A stretch of 22,720 bases of DNA, taken from PALSA-660 sp036508075. Lineage in GTDB: Bacteria; Actinomycetota; Coriobacteriia; Anaerosomatales; PALSA-660. The notes below the pieces were generated by a model. It was given only the letters and a program-made list of their open reading frames with translations. It ran no database searches and was not told where the DNA came from. How positions within the stretch are numbered: position 1 is the stretch's first letter; every line of letters begins with the position of its first letter. A program made the translations under genes and the position numbers. The stretch lies in assembly GCA_036508075.1 (NCBI GenBank), contig DATCIA010000103.1, forward strand, positions 1-22,720, written 5' to 3'. Below are positions 7,052 through 14,667 of the stretch, in pieces.

Positions 7052-7057
7052 TATCTA
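7052..7057 (-). promoter_or_regulatory. -10-like box for the superoxide reductase gene
   Basis: On the minus strand GGG-TAGATA resembles the GGG-TAGA boxes ahead of pdxS, fhs and the divergent hydrolase gene. It would give a leader of about 45 bases. No -35 is clear. Confidence 0.3.
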
Positions 7058-7129
7058 CCCGAACGCGGACGATTCCCGATGCGCCTTGTCGCGGGAGCAT
7101 TGCAGCGGGTCCTCGGGGCACGCCACGGG

Positions 7130-7135
7130 TAGAAT
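7130..7135 (+). promoter_or_regulatory. -10-like box for the isochorismatase-family gene
   Basis: TAGAAT preceded by GGG has five of six matches to TATAAT. It would start transcription near 7142, 30 bases before the ATG at 7172. No -35 is seen at normal spacing. Confidence 0.45.
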
Positions 7136-7171
7136 CGGAGTGAAGCACCCGCGATCGCCTCCGGAGGCTCG

Positions 7172-7753
7172 ATGTCAGCCCACCCCGATCTCATCGACCG
7201 CGACGACCTGGTCCTGTTGGTGGTCGACGTTCAGGACCGGCTGGCCGCGGCCATGGATGCCCGCGATGCGACCGTGGCCGCGATCGCGCGGCTCGTCCGG
7301 GTAGCCGCCATCGTCGGCGCGCCGATCGTCGTCACGCGTCAGTACCCCCAAGGGCTCGGCGGCACGGTCCCCGAGATCGAGGCGGCGCTGGAGCAGGCGA
7401 GCGAGGCGGTGGCAGTCAGCATCGTGGACAAGACCGCCTTCTGCGCGTGTGAGGAGCCCGGCTTCTCCGCCGTCCTCGGGCTGAGCGGGCGCAGGCAGGT
7501 GGCCATCGTGGGGATGGAGACGCACATCTGCGTCACGCAGACCGCTCTCGCCCTCGCAGCATCGGGCTACCGCGTCCATGTCGTCGAGGACGCCTGCTGC
7601 TCGCGACGCGCCCGGGACCACGGCACGGCGCTTGCTCGTCTACGGGCGCACGGTGTCACCGTGACCTGCGCCGAGTCCCTCATGTATGAGGCCGTCGGGC
7701 GCGCCGCCACGCCCGAGTTCAAACGCCTGCTCGCGGTCGTCAAGGAGGGGTAG
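7172..7753 (+). CDS. Isochorismatase-family cysteine hydrolase
   Basis: This is a cytoplasmic hydrolase of 193 residues with the alpha/beta fold of the isochorismatase-like family. The catalytic triad is visible as Asp19 in VVDVQ, Lys87 in DKTAF and Cys120 in GMETHICV. The cis-peptide region before Cys120 is conserved. Family members act on isochorismate, nicotinamide, N-carbamoyl amines and unknown substrates. This one looks like the uncharacterised YcaC/ISOC1-type branch, and the substrate cannot be named. The ATG at 7172 follows CCGGAGG. There are no neighbouring siderophore, NAD or carbamoyl-amine genes to guide a guess. Its stop codon TAG (7751-7753) is part of the -10-like box that precedes fhs. 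Confidence 0.88.
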   Translation: MSAHPDLIDRDDLVLLVVDVQDRLAAAMDARDATVAAIARLVRVAAIVGAPIVVTRQYPQGLGGTVPEIEAALEQASEAVAVSIVDKTAFCACEEPGFSAVLGLSGRRQVAIVGMETHICVTQTALALAASGYRVHVVEDACCSRRARDHGTALARLRAHGVTVTCAESLMYEAVGRAATPEFKRLLAVVKEG

Positions 7754-7756
7754 ACT
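7751..7756 (+). promoter_or_regulatory. -10-like box before fhs, overlapping a stop codon
   Basis: TAGACT preceded by GGGG has the same form as the pdxS and ruvC boxes. Its first three bases are the stop codon of the upstream hydrolase gene. It would yield a 40-base leader for fhs. The match could be chance because the TAG is required as a stop. Confidence 0.3.
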
Positions 7757-7802
7757 CCCTCGGGACGTCCATGGCGTCCGCGACCCGCCCGAGAGGACCC
7801 GC

Positions 7803-9497
7803 ATGCTGTCAGACGTCGAGATCGCCCAGAGCGCGAAGATCCGCCCGATCTCTTGGGTCGCGGAGGCCGCCGGCATCGAGCCGCGGTTCATGGAACCGTA
7901 CGGCGTCTACAAGGCGAAGGTGCGCCTCTCGATCAGCGAGAGCCTCGCCGACCGTCCCAATGGCAAGTATGTCGTGGTGACCGCCATGACGCCGACGCCG
8001 CTCGGGGAGGGCAAGACGCTGACGACCGTCGGTCTCGGACAGGCGCTCGCCCACACGGGCCGCAGCGCCTTCACCTGTATCCGGCAGCCCTCGCTGGGCC
8101 CCGTCTTCGGCATCAAGGGCGGTGCGGCGGGCGGCGGTTACTCGCAGGTCCTGCCGATGACCGACTTCAACCTGCACCTGACGGGTGACGCCCACGCCGT
8201 GACGACCGCGCACGACCTGTGCTCGGCTTTCATCGACAACGCGTTGCACCACCGCGACGCGATCGATCTCGATCCCTACGCCGTCACGTGGCGCCGCGTG
8301 CTCGACATCTCGGACCGCGCGCTGCGTGACGTCGTCATCGGCCTCGGCGGCCGGTTCGGCGGCGTGCCGCGCGAGACCGGCTACGACATCACGTCCGCAA
8401 GCGAGCTGATGGCGGTGCTCGCGCTCTCCGACGACCTGCAGGACCTGCGCAAGCGCATCGGGCGCATCGTCGTGGGCAGTGCGCGCGACGGACACCCGAT
8501 CACCACCGAGAGCCTCAAGGTCGCCGGCGCGATGACCGTGCTCATGCGTGACGCGGTCATGCCGAACCTGCTCCAGAACATGGAGGGCGGCCCGGTGTTC
8601 GTGCATGCCGGACCCTTCGGCAACATCGCGCACGGCAACTCGTCGATCATCGCCGACCGCATCGCGCTCAGGCTCGCCGACTACGTGGTGACAGAGGCCG
8701 GCTTCGGCGCCGACCTGGGATTCGAGAAGTTCTGCAACATCAAGTGCCGCACGAGCGGTCTGTCGCCCGACTGCGCGGTGCTGGTGTGTACCGTGCGCGC
8801 GCTCAAGGCCCACTCCGGGCGCTACGAGATACGTCCGGGCAAGCCGCTGGATCCGCGTCTGCTCGCCGAGGACCTCGACGCGGTTCGCGCGGGGATGCCC
8901 AACCTCATCAAGCACATCGAGAACGTCATCGCCTTCGGGATCCCGGTCGTCGTCGCGGTCAACCACTTCCCGACCGACACCGATGCCGAGCACCAGCTGA
9001 TCCGCGAGGCGGCACTGGCTGCGGGCGCGCACGCGGCGGTCTCTCAGACCACGCACGCCGATGGTGGCGCCGGCGGCGTCGAGCTCGCGGACGCCGTGGC
9101 GAAGGCGTGCGAGGAGAAGTCCCAGCTCATCTTCTCCTATTCGGACGACGACTCCGCCGAGGTCAAGATGGAGGCGCTCGCGCGCGGCGTCTACGGCGCC
9201 GAGGGTATCGACCTCTCCAAGGAGGCGCGCCGCTCGCTCGCGCGCTTCACCGCCATCGGCTACGGGTCGCTGCCCGTCTGCATGGCAAAGAGCCATCTCT
9301 CGCTCAGCCACGACCCGGATCTCAAGGGGGCGCCGACGGGGTGGACCCTGCCCATTCGCGACGTGCGTCTCTCCGCCGGCGCGGGGTTCCTCTACGCGCT
9401 GTGCGGTGACATCATGACGATGCCGGGCTTGCCGAGCCGTCCAGCCGGCGAGAAGGTCGACATCGACGCTGACGGCAACATCGTCGGGCTCTTCTAG
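7803..9497 (+). CDS. fhs: Formate-tetrahydrofolate ligase
   Basis: The enzyme joins formate to tetrahydrofolate using ATP, giving 10-formyl-tetrahydrofolate. It feeds one-carbon biosynthesis and, in acetogens, the methyl branch of the Wood-Ljungdahl pathway. The protein has 564 residues, close to the usual 555-560. The ATG at 7803 follows AGAGGA by five bases and starts with the expected SDVEIAQSA.IRPI. The nucleotide-binding loop TPTPLGEGKT lies at 63-72, followed by RQPSLGPVFGIKGGAAGGGYSQV split over the next 45 residues. The signature GDAHAVTTAHDL and the C-terminal IMTMPGLPSRPA are intact. folD follows after 39 bases, so the two act as a unit. No other Wood-Ljungdahl gene is in the window, so acetogenesis cannot be inferred. 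Confidence 0.98.
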   Translation: MLSDVEIAQSAKIRPISWVAEAAGIEPRFMEPYGVYKAKVRLSISESLADRPNGKYVVVTAMTPTPLGEGKTLTTVGLGQALAHTGRSAFTCIRQPSLGPVFGIKGGAAGGGYSQVLPMTDFNLHLTGDAHAVTTAHDLCSAFIDNALHHRDAIDLDPYAVTWRRVLDISDRALRDVVIGLGGRFGGVPRETGYDITSASELMAVLALSDDLQDLRKRIGRIVVGSARDGHPITTESLKVAGAMTVLMRDAVMPNLLQNMEGGPVFVHAGPFGNIAHGNSSIIADRIALRLADYVVTEAGFGADLGFEKFCNIKCRTSGLSPDCAVLVCTVRALKAHSGRYEIRPGKPLDPRLLAEDLDAVRAGMPNLIKHIENVIAFGIPVVVAVNHFPTDTDAEHQLIREAALAAGAHAAVSQTTHADGGAGGVELADAVAKACEEKSQLIFSYSDDDSAEVKMEALARGVYGAEGIDLSKEARRSLARFTAIGYGSLPVCMAKSHLSLSHDPDLKGAPTGWTLPIRDVRLSAGAGFLYALCGDIMTMPGLPSRPAGEKVDIDADGNIVGLF

Positions 9498-9536
9498 GCG
9501 ATCCCGCAGCCACGCTCTTCGAGAGAAGGAACCTGC

Positions 9537-10385
9537 ATGCCTCCGACCATCATCGACGGCAAGGTCGTCTCGGCCGCGGTCGAGCTCGAGACCAAGAGGC
9601 GCGTGGCGGCGCTGCTGGAGCGCGGCGTGACTCCCGGACTCGCGGTCGTGCTCGTCGGGGACGACCCGGCGTCGCAGTCCTACGTGAGCATGAAGGAGCG
9701 TGACTGCGAGCGCGTCGGTATCCGCGGCTTCGACACGCGTCTGCCCGCCGACACCACGCAGGAGGAGCTCGACGCGGTGATCGCCGCCTACAACGCGGAC
9801 CTCCAGGTGCACGGCATCCTCGTGCAGCAGCCGTTCCCGCGCCATCTGGACGTCGAGCGCGTCGTGGCAGACATCGCGCCGATCAAGGACGTCGACGGCT
9901 TCCATCCCGAGAACCTCGGCCGGCTGATGCGCGGCCTTCCCGGCCACCGGGCATGCACGCCGTGGGGCGTCATCCGCATGCTCGATCACTACGGGATCGA
10001 GTTGCGGGGCAAGCACGCCGTGATCGTCGGCAGGTCACTCCTGGTCGGCAAGCCGATGGGCCTGATGCTGCTGGAGCGCGACTGTACCGTCACGACGTGC
10101 CATTCGCGCACCGTCGACCTTGCGGCAGTGTGCCGCGGGGCGGACATCTTGGTCGCCGCGATCGGGCGCCCGAAGATGATCGGCGCCGAGTACGTGCGCG
10201 AGGGCGCTGTGGTCATCGACGTCGGCATCAACCGGACCGACTCGGGCATGGTCGGCGACGTCGACTTCGACGCCGTGGCGCCGATGTGCTCCGCGATCAC
10301 TCCGGTCCCCGGCGGTGTGGGCCCCATGACGCGCGCGATGCTCATGTCCAACACGGCTGACGCCGCCGAACAGCAGACCGTCTGA
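9537..10385 (+). CDS. folD: Methylenetetrahydrofolate dehydrogenase/cyclohydrolase FolD
   Basis: FolD is a bifunctional cytoplasmic enzyme. It interconverts 10-formyl-, methenyl- and methylene-tetrahydrofolate, directly following the Fhs product. The 282-residue length is typical. The active-site Tyr49 and Lys53 appear in SYVSMKERDCE. The folate-binding elements VHGILVQQPFP (91-101) and KDVDGFHPENLGRL (117-130), the cofactor loop GRSLLVGKP (165-173) and PVPGGVGPMT near the C-terminus are complete. The ATG at 9537 lies six bases after GAGAAGGA. It probably shares a transcript with fhs and perhaps with the two genes downstream, which follow after 45 and 26 bases. Confidence 0.98.
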   Translation: MPPTIIDGKVVSAAVELETKRRVAALLERGVTPGLAVVLVGDDPASQSYVSMKERDCERVGIRGFDTRLPADTTQEELDAVIAAYNADLQVHGILVQQPFPRHLDVERVVADIAPIKDVDGFHPENLGRLMRGLPGHRACTPWGVIRMLDHYGIELRGKHAVIVGRSLLVGKPMGLMLLERDCTVTTCHSRTVDLAAVCRGADILVAAIGRPKMIGAEYVREGAVVIDVGINRTDSGMVGDVDFDAVAPMCSAITPVPGGVGPMTRAMLMSNTADAAEQQTV

Positions 10386-10430
10386 CCGCGTTCCCGATCG
10401 CGCCCGTTCGCTCGTCCATTCGGGGGTCTC

Positions 10431-11099
10431 GTGCTCTACGCCTTCTTCGTCGCCACCGTCCTCATCACGCTCGCCGAACTGGGTGACAAGACCCAGCTGC
10501 TCGCGCTGTGCCTGGCCGCCCGCTACCGCTGGTGGCAGGTGCTCATCGGCATCTTCGCGGCCACGCTGTTCATCCACTTCTTCTCGACGCTGGTGGGGCA
10601 GGCGGTCGGGAGCCTCATCCCCGAACTGTGGCTCGGGATCATCACGGGCGTGTTGTTCGTCGGGTTCGGCATCTGGACGCTGCGCGGCGATTCCGATGAC
10701 GGCGACGACGGTTCGAAGGCCGGTCGCTTCGGCCCGATCGTGACGGTCGCGATCGCGTTCTTTCTCGCGGAACTGGGCGACAAGACGCAGATCATGACGA
10801 TGACGATCGCGGCCGATCCCGCGGCCGTGCTGCGCACGTTCGGCGCTGCCGGCCCCGCCATCACGAACGCGCTCGCCGGCATGGGCCTGAGCGCGAACGG
10901 ACTGACCGCGACCCAGTCGTTCTGGGGAGTATGGATGGGCTCCACCGTGGGCATGATGATCGCCGACGGCGTCGCCATCGTGGTCGGGTCGATCCTAGGC
11001 AAGAAGCTCCCGGAGCGCATCATCACGCGGATCTCGGGCGCGCTCTTCATCATCTTCGGGCTGGCGACCGCCGGCGCCGCGATCGCGAAGGCGATCTGA
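10431..11099 (+). CDS. UPF0016/GDT1 (TMEM165) family cation transporter
   Basis: This multi-pass membrane protein has 222 residues. It carries the family's duplicated E-x-G-D-K-T motif, ELGDKTQ at 16-22 and again at 114-120, each in the first helix of a three-helix half. A short Asp/Gly-rich loop (about 87-99) separates the halves. Between the two helices of the second half is an extra loop of about 35 residues, Ala- and Gly-rich. Eukaryotic GDT1 proteins exchange Ca2+ or Mn2+ for protons, and bacterial relatives have been shown to export Mn2+, so a cation exporter is likely. The ion is not visible from sequence. The GTG start at 10431 follows a weak GGGGG site. It lies between folD and queH, and no riboswitch is evident in its 45-base upstream gap. 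Confidence 0.88.
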   Translation: MLYAFFVATVLITLAELGDKTQLLALCLAARYRWWQVLIGIFAATLFIHFFSTLVGQAVGSLIPELWLGIITGVLFVGFGIWTLRGDSDDGDDGSKAGRFGPIVTVAIAFFLAELGDKTQIMTMTIAADPAAVLRTFGAAGPAITNALAGMGLSANGLTATQSFWGVWMGSTVGMMIADGVAIVVGSILGKKLPERIITRISGALFIIFGLATAGAAIAKAI

Positions 11100-11125
11100 C
11101 GCAGGAGCGGGAAGGGAGTGGATCC

Positions 11126-11695
11126 GTGAAGGTGATGCTGCACGCGTGCTGCGGCCCCTGCCTGCTCGAGCCCTTCGATGCTCTCGCCTCTGAGCATGAG
11201 GTGCGCGTCGCGTACGCGAATCCCAACATCCACCCCCGCTCGGAGTACGAACACCGTCGCGACACCCTGCTCGCATGGACGGAGTCGCAGGCAGTCGAGG
11301 TCGACGAACTCGCGTACGAGCCCGAGGTGTGGGACCGGGCGGTCGCCGGTCTCGAGGAGGCGACGGGGGAGCGGTGCCGCGCCTGCTACCGTCTGCGTCT
11401 CGGCCTGGTCGCGAAGCACGCCGCCGAGTCCGGCTTCGACGCGGTCGCGACCACGCTCACGGTCAGCCCGTGGCAGGATCCCGACGGTATCCGCGAGGCC
11501 GGCGTCGAGGCGTGCGCCGAGTACGGCGTCGCATTCCTGGTGACGGACTTCCGCGGCCGGTACGGCGAGGCGACGCGACGCAGCCGCGAACTCGGGATGT
11601 ACCGCCAGAACTACTGCGGGTGCCGATACTCGGACGCCGAGGCCGCCGAGCAGCGGGAGCAGCGACGCGCGGATCGCGCGGCGCGCCGGGGCTAG
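11126..11695 (+). CDS. queH: Epoxyqueuosine reductase QueH
   Basis: QueH reduces epoxyqueuosine in tRNA to queuosine, replacing the cobalamin-dependent QueG. The protein has 189 residues. Family cysteines are all present: HACCGPC (Cys8, Cys9, Cys12), ERCRACYRLRL (Cys84, Cys87) and NYCGCRYS (Cys164, Cys166). These bind an Fe-S cluster and an adjacent iron in the characterised Thermotoga enzyme. The TLTVSPWQD stretch is also typical. The GTG at 11126 follows GAAGGGAG by seven bases. A longer in-frame start at 10931 would lie wholly inside the UPF0016 gene. The other late queuosine genes, queA and tgt, lie within 5 kb. Its stop TAG shares the CTAG palindrome with the convergent PHP gene. Confidence 0.95.
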   Translation: MKVMLHACCGPCLLEPFDALASEHEVRVAYANPNIHPRSEYEHRRDTLLAWTESQAVEVDELAYEPEVWDRAVAGLEEATGERCRACYRLRLGLVAKHAAESGFDAVATTLTVSPWQDPDGIREAGVEACAEYGVAFLVTDFRGRYGEATRRSRELGMYRQNYCGCRYSDAEAAEQREQRRADRAARRG

Positions 11696-12468
11696 CGGCC
11701 CTTGCGTCCCTCGGACTTCGGTTCGCGGATCCCCAGGTCGACCTCGCGCGCCTTGCGCTCGCGATCGCTGCGCATGATCCCCGGGACGTGCCGCGCGTAG
11801 CGCAGGTTCCGCCGCGGGCTGAAGCCGGGACGCGACACGGTGGTGATGCGCTCGTCGAGCGCGATGCGGAGGTCCGCGGCCGTCTCGCCCGGGAAGTAGG
11901 TCCGGCTCGTGCCGATCACGTGGAGGATGTGCGCGTCGCTGCCTCCCGTGCACGCGAATCGGTCGCCGTGCGACAGCTGGTAGAAGCGCGCGACCCAGTT
12001 GGCGATGAACAGCAGGGGCGTCGAGTTCGCGATCTCGATGCCGTCGTAGTCGACGTTGTTGTAGATGCCCCGGTTGCCGCGGCTGAGCCCCGCCTTCGAC
12101 CAGAGTCGCGGTGCGAACGGGTGCGCGGCGACGGCGAACCCTCCCTGGGCGTGGATGGCGGCGACGGTCTCGGCCGCGCTCAGGCCCGGGGGCACGATGT
12201 CGGGGGTCCACAGGCCGACGATGTGACCGTCGGAGCTCTCGACCTCCTGCGCGACAATGACTTCGACGGGCAGATCGCGTTCGACGGCCAACGCCGCGGC
12301 CTCGATCGCGCCCAGGTTGGTATTGTGATCCGCGATCGCGATGACCTTGAGGTCGGTCTTCTCGCAGACCCAGTCGAGCACCTCGGAAGGGGTCGCGACC
12401 CCATCGGACGCAGTGGTATGGATGTGGAGGTCCGCGGCGGACCAGAAGTCACTTTGCATGGGCTGCAT
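11692..12468 (-). CDS. PHP-domain phosphoesterase, TrpH/YciV-like
   Basis: This is a predicted metal-dependent phosphoesterase of 258 residues. PHP motifs are visible in order: DLHIHTTASDG (two His), IADHNT (Asp-His), VAQEVES (Glu), GHIVGLW (His), AAHPF (His) and GSDAH near the C-terminal third. The pattern is that of the TrpH/YciV group, whose E. coli member removes phosphate from 3',5'-nucleoside bisphosphates and trims RNA 5' ends. Here the second motif is DHN rather than the commoner DHD. The ATG at 12468 and the ATG at 12459 are both possible, neither with a clear ribosome site. Homology starts just after the second. The basic C-terminus is rich in Arg and Lys. It converges on queH and diverges from queA. 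Confidence 0.88.
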   Translation of the reverse strand: MQPMQSDFWSAADLHIHTTASDGVATPSEVLDWVCEKTDLKVIAIADHNTNLGAIEAAALAVERDLPVEVIVAQEVESSDGHIVGLWTPDIVPPGLSAAETVAAIHAQGGFAVAAHPFAPRLWSKAGLSRGNRGIYNNVDYDGIEIANSTPLLFIANWVARFYQLSHGDRFACTGGSDAHILHVIGTSRTYFPGETAADLRIALDERITTVSRPGFSPRRNLRYARHVPGIMRSDRERKAREVDLGIREPKSEGRKGR

Positions 12469-12528
12469 GGTACCCGATGCGGAGCACGCGCGACAGCGGG
12501 CGGCGATGGGTGGCCGGACGCCGCGCGC

Positions 12529-12534
12529 TACACT
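12529..12534 (+). promoter_or_regulatory. -10-like box before queA
   Basis: TACACT would start a transcript near 12541, about 30 bases before the queA GTG. It lies in the 103-base divergent region between queA and the PHP gene. No matching box was found for the PHP gene. Confidence 0.3.
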
Positions 12535-12571
12535 GGCGGCACGCTGGAGACGCCCACACGAAAGGCCGCGC

Positions 12572-13606
12572 GTGCGCACCGACGACTTCGACTACGACCT
12601 GCCCACGGGGCGCATCGCCCAGTCCCCTGCGGAGCCGCGCGACAGCTGCCGGCTGCTCGTTCTGAACCGCTACACCGGCGCCATCGAGCACCGGGTGTTC
12701 ACGGATATCGAGCGGTACGTCAGGCGCGGGGACCTGCTCGTCGTCAACGAGACGCGCGTGCTGCCGGCGCGCCTGCACGGCGTGAAGGAGGACGGCGGCG
12801 CGAAGGTCGAGCTCCTGCTCCTGCGCGAACGTGGCGCGGACACGTGGGAGTGTCTCGTCCGCCCCGGTCGCAGGCTCCAGCCGGGCGCCACCGTGAACCT
12901 GGGGGACGGCGAGGCGAGTGCGGCGATCGTCGGGGTCCTGGACGAGTCCGGGACCCGGCTGGTGCAGTTCCGCGCTCGGGAGGGCCGCTTCATCGACGTG
13001 CTTCACCGGCTCGGAGAGGTGCCGCTGCCGCCCTACATCACACGGCCGCTTGCCGACCCCGAGCTGTACCAGACCGTCTACGCCACCGACGAGCGCTCGG
13101 CCGCCGCGCCCACCGCCGGGCTGCACTTCACCACCGAGCTGCTCGACCGGCTCGTCGGCAGGGGAGCGCACGTAGCCCGCGTCGAGCTCGACGTCGGCCT
13201 CGACACCTTCCGCCCGGTGAGCGAGGACGATCCCGAGCTGCACCACATCCACACCGAGCACTACCGCGTGAGCGAGCAGGTCGCGTCAGCGGTGGCGGAG
13301 TGCCGCGAGCGCGGCGGCCGCGTGATCGCCGTCGGCACGACGAGCGTCCGTGCTCTGGAGAGCGCGTGGAGCGAGGAGGCCGGCGCGGTGTGCGCCACGG
13401 AGGGCAGCACGAAGCTGTTCATCCTCCCGGGCTACGCCTTCCGGGCGGTCGACGCGATGATCACGAACTTCCACGTGCCCCGTTCGACACTGCTCATGAT
13501 GATCAGCGCGTTCGCCGGGCGGGACAACGTCCTGCACGCGTACGAGACGGCGCTGGCCTGCGGGTACCGCTTCCTGAGCTTCGGCGACGCGATGCTGATC
13601 ATCTGA
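12572..13606 (+). CDS. queA: S-adenosylmethionine:tRNA ribosyltransferase-isomerase QueA
   Basis: QueA transfers and isomerises the ribosyl part of S-adenosylmethionine onto preQ1 in tRNA, making epoxyqueuosine, the substrate of QueH. The protein has 344 residues, as expected. The GTG at 12572 follows GAAAGG by six bases and opens with FDYDLPTGRIAQSPAEPR, the family N-terminus. Further conserved stretches are LVVNETRVLPARLHG, PLPPYI, the TAGLHFT loop, ELDVGLDTFRPV, HTEHYRV, AVGTTSVRALE and AMITNFHVPRSTLLMM. An in-frame start at 12341 would run across the PHP gene on the other strand. Its 3' end is 26 bases from the convergent anti-sigma gene. That gap holds only a 4-bp stem around GATAA, not a convincing terminator. 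Confidence 0.97.
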   Translation: MRTDDFDYDLPTGRIAQSPAEPRDSCRLLVLNRYTGAIEHRVFTDIERYVRRGDLLVVNETRVLPARLHGVKEDGGAKVELLLLRERGADTWECLVRPGRRLQPGATVNLGDGEASAAIVGVLDESGTRLVQFRAREGRFIDVLHRLGEVPLPPYITRPLADPELYQTVYATDERSAAAPTAGLHFTTELLDRLVGRGAHVARVELDVGLDTFRPVSEDDPELHHIHTEHYRVSEQVASAVAECRERGGRVIAVGTTSVRALESAWSEEAGAVCATEGSTKLFILPGYAFRAVDAMITNFHVPRSTLLMMISAFAGRDNVLHAYETALACGYRFLSFGDAMLII

Positions 13607-13632
13607 TCCTCCGGGCGATAAGCCCTTCGGCA

Positions 13633-14664
13633 TCAGGGGATGAGCATCGGCTCCCACCACGTCCAGTTCGGGTTGGAGCCGGCCGGGTCGGTCGCGGGAG
13701 TCCCCGGGGCGATCGCGAAGCCCTGCATCTGAGGTACGCCGGCTGCGGTGTACGTCGGGATCCCTAGTGCGTCTCCGCCGGAGACGATGAACGTGGGCGC
13801 GCCGTCGGGCGAGGTCGGCGCCGGGAAGCGGCCGGGCAACTGCGGCCACTGCCCGAACCGGTCCACGGTGTTGCCCGCGACCATCTGGTACTTCAGGCTG
13901 TTGAACACACGGATGACCGGCGCGTAGAGGCGAGTGCCGTCGGGACCCGTCACGACGATCGAGCCGTCGGTCAGCGGCGACCGGTACGCCCGTGCCTGGG
14001 TCGGGGCGCCCGCGCTGCCGAACGCGGTCGTGACCGTGCCGATCGCGTCGGTAGCCGTCTTCGCGTCCGACAGCAACGAGCCGGGCGCATAGACGCGGTT
14101 GCGGAACGTCAGGTAGTCGGGGGCACGCGCCGGAGCCGGGGTGGCCGCGGGCGCGGCAGGGGCGGCGGACCTGGTGGCCGCCTCGTTGGAGAAGGTGAGA
14201 TCCAGCGCGCCGGTCTGGGCCCCGGACGGCAGGTGCGTCGACGCGGTCTGCGGAGTCGGGGTGCGGGTCACCAGGATCGCGATCACCGCGACGGCCGCGG
14301 CCGCCGCTCCGAGCGCGCCGAACGTCTTCCATCGTCCGGCGCCCGAGAGCCACTCGAACCGCGGCGTCGAGCCCGGCGCGTCGGTCGGCGCGACGGGCTG
14401 CTCCAAGGGAAGGGCGGCCGCGATCGCGTCTTCGGCGCGCTCGGCGACGATGGCGGCCACTGCGACCATCACACGGTCGACGAGGCCGGGCGGAGCCTGC
14501 GGCGCGGGAAGCGCCTCCAGCTTCCTGAGGTCGGCCTCGAACGCGCGACACGCTCCGCAGTCATCACAGTGCATGCGGGCGGCTTCGGCGCTCTCCTCGG
14601 TCACGTGCTCGCCGTCATGGAGTGCGGAGAGCGTGGCCTGGGTGCGGATGCAATCCATCTCCAT
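13633..14664 (-). CDS. Membrane anti-sigma factor with zinc-binding domain
   Basis: This is a predicted single-pass membrane regulator of 343 residues that holds the adjacent ECF sigma factor inactive. The cytoplasmic N-terminus has the zinc anti-sigma motif HX3CX2C at His32, Cys36 and Cys39, with Cys5 in the position of the first ligand. A hydrophobic Ala/Val/Ile-rich segment at about 114-133 is the membrane helix. An Ala/Pro linker (about 155-175) leads to an extracytoplasmic domain of roughly 165 residues ending in NWTWWEPMLIP. I do not recognise this domain, which may sense an envelope signal. The ATG at 14664 is three bases after the sigma stop, and GGGAGG lies in the last codons of the sigma gene, so translation is coupled. 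An ATG at 14658 is an alternative start. Confidence 0.85.
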   Translation of the reverse strand: MEMDCIRTQATLSALHDGEHVTEESAEAARMHCDDCGACRAFEADLRKLEALPAPQAPPGLVDRVMVAVAAIVAERAEDAIAAALPLEQPVAPTDAPGSTPRFEWLSGAGRWKTFGALGAAAAAVAVIAILVTRTPTPQTASTHLPSGAQTGALDLTFSNEAATRSAAPAAPAATPAPARAPDYLTFRNRVYAPGSLLSDAKTATDAIGTVTTAFGSAGAPTQARAYRSPLTDGSIVVTGPDGTRLYAPVIRVFNSLKYQMVAGNTVDRFGQWPQLPGRFPAPTSPDGAPTFIVSGGDALGIPTYTAAGVPQMQGFAIAPGTPATDPAGSNPNWTWWEPMLIP

Positions 14665-14667
14665 CGC

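Noticed and set aside
7686..7802. A longer fhs starting at 7686
   Set aside because: It would overlap the end of the upstream hydrolase gene and adds Arg/Ser-rich sequence. The ATG at 7803 has a ribosome site and the family N-terminus.
7809..10016. A 735-codon open frame on the minus strand opposite fhs and folD
   Set aside because: It is antisense to two clearly recognisable enzymes. Its translation is low-complexity Arg/Asp/Val/Ala-rich sequence typical of shadow frames in GC-rich DNA.
11275..13767. An 830-codon open frame on the plus strand across queH, the PHP gene and queA
   Set aside because: It is out of frame with all three real genes and its composition is Arg/Gly/Ala-rich with no recognisable domain.
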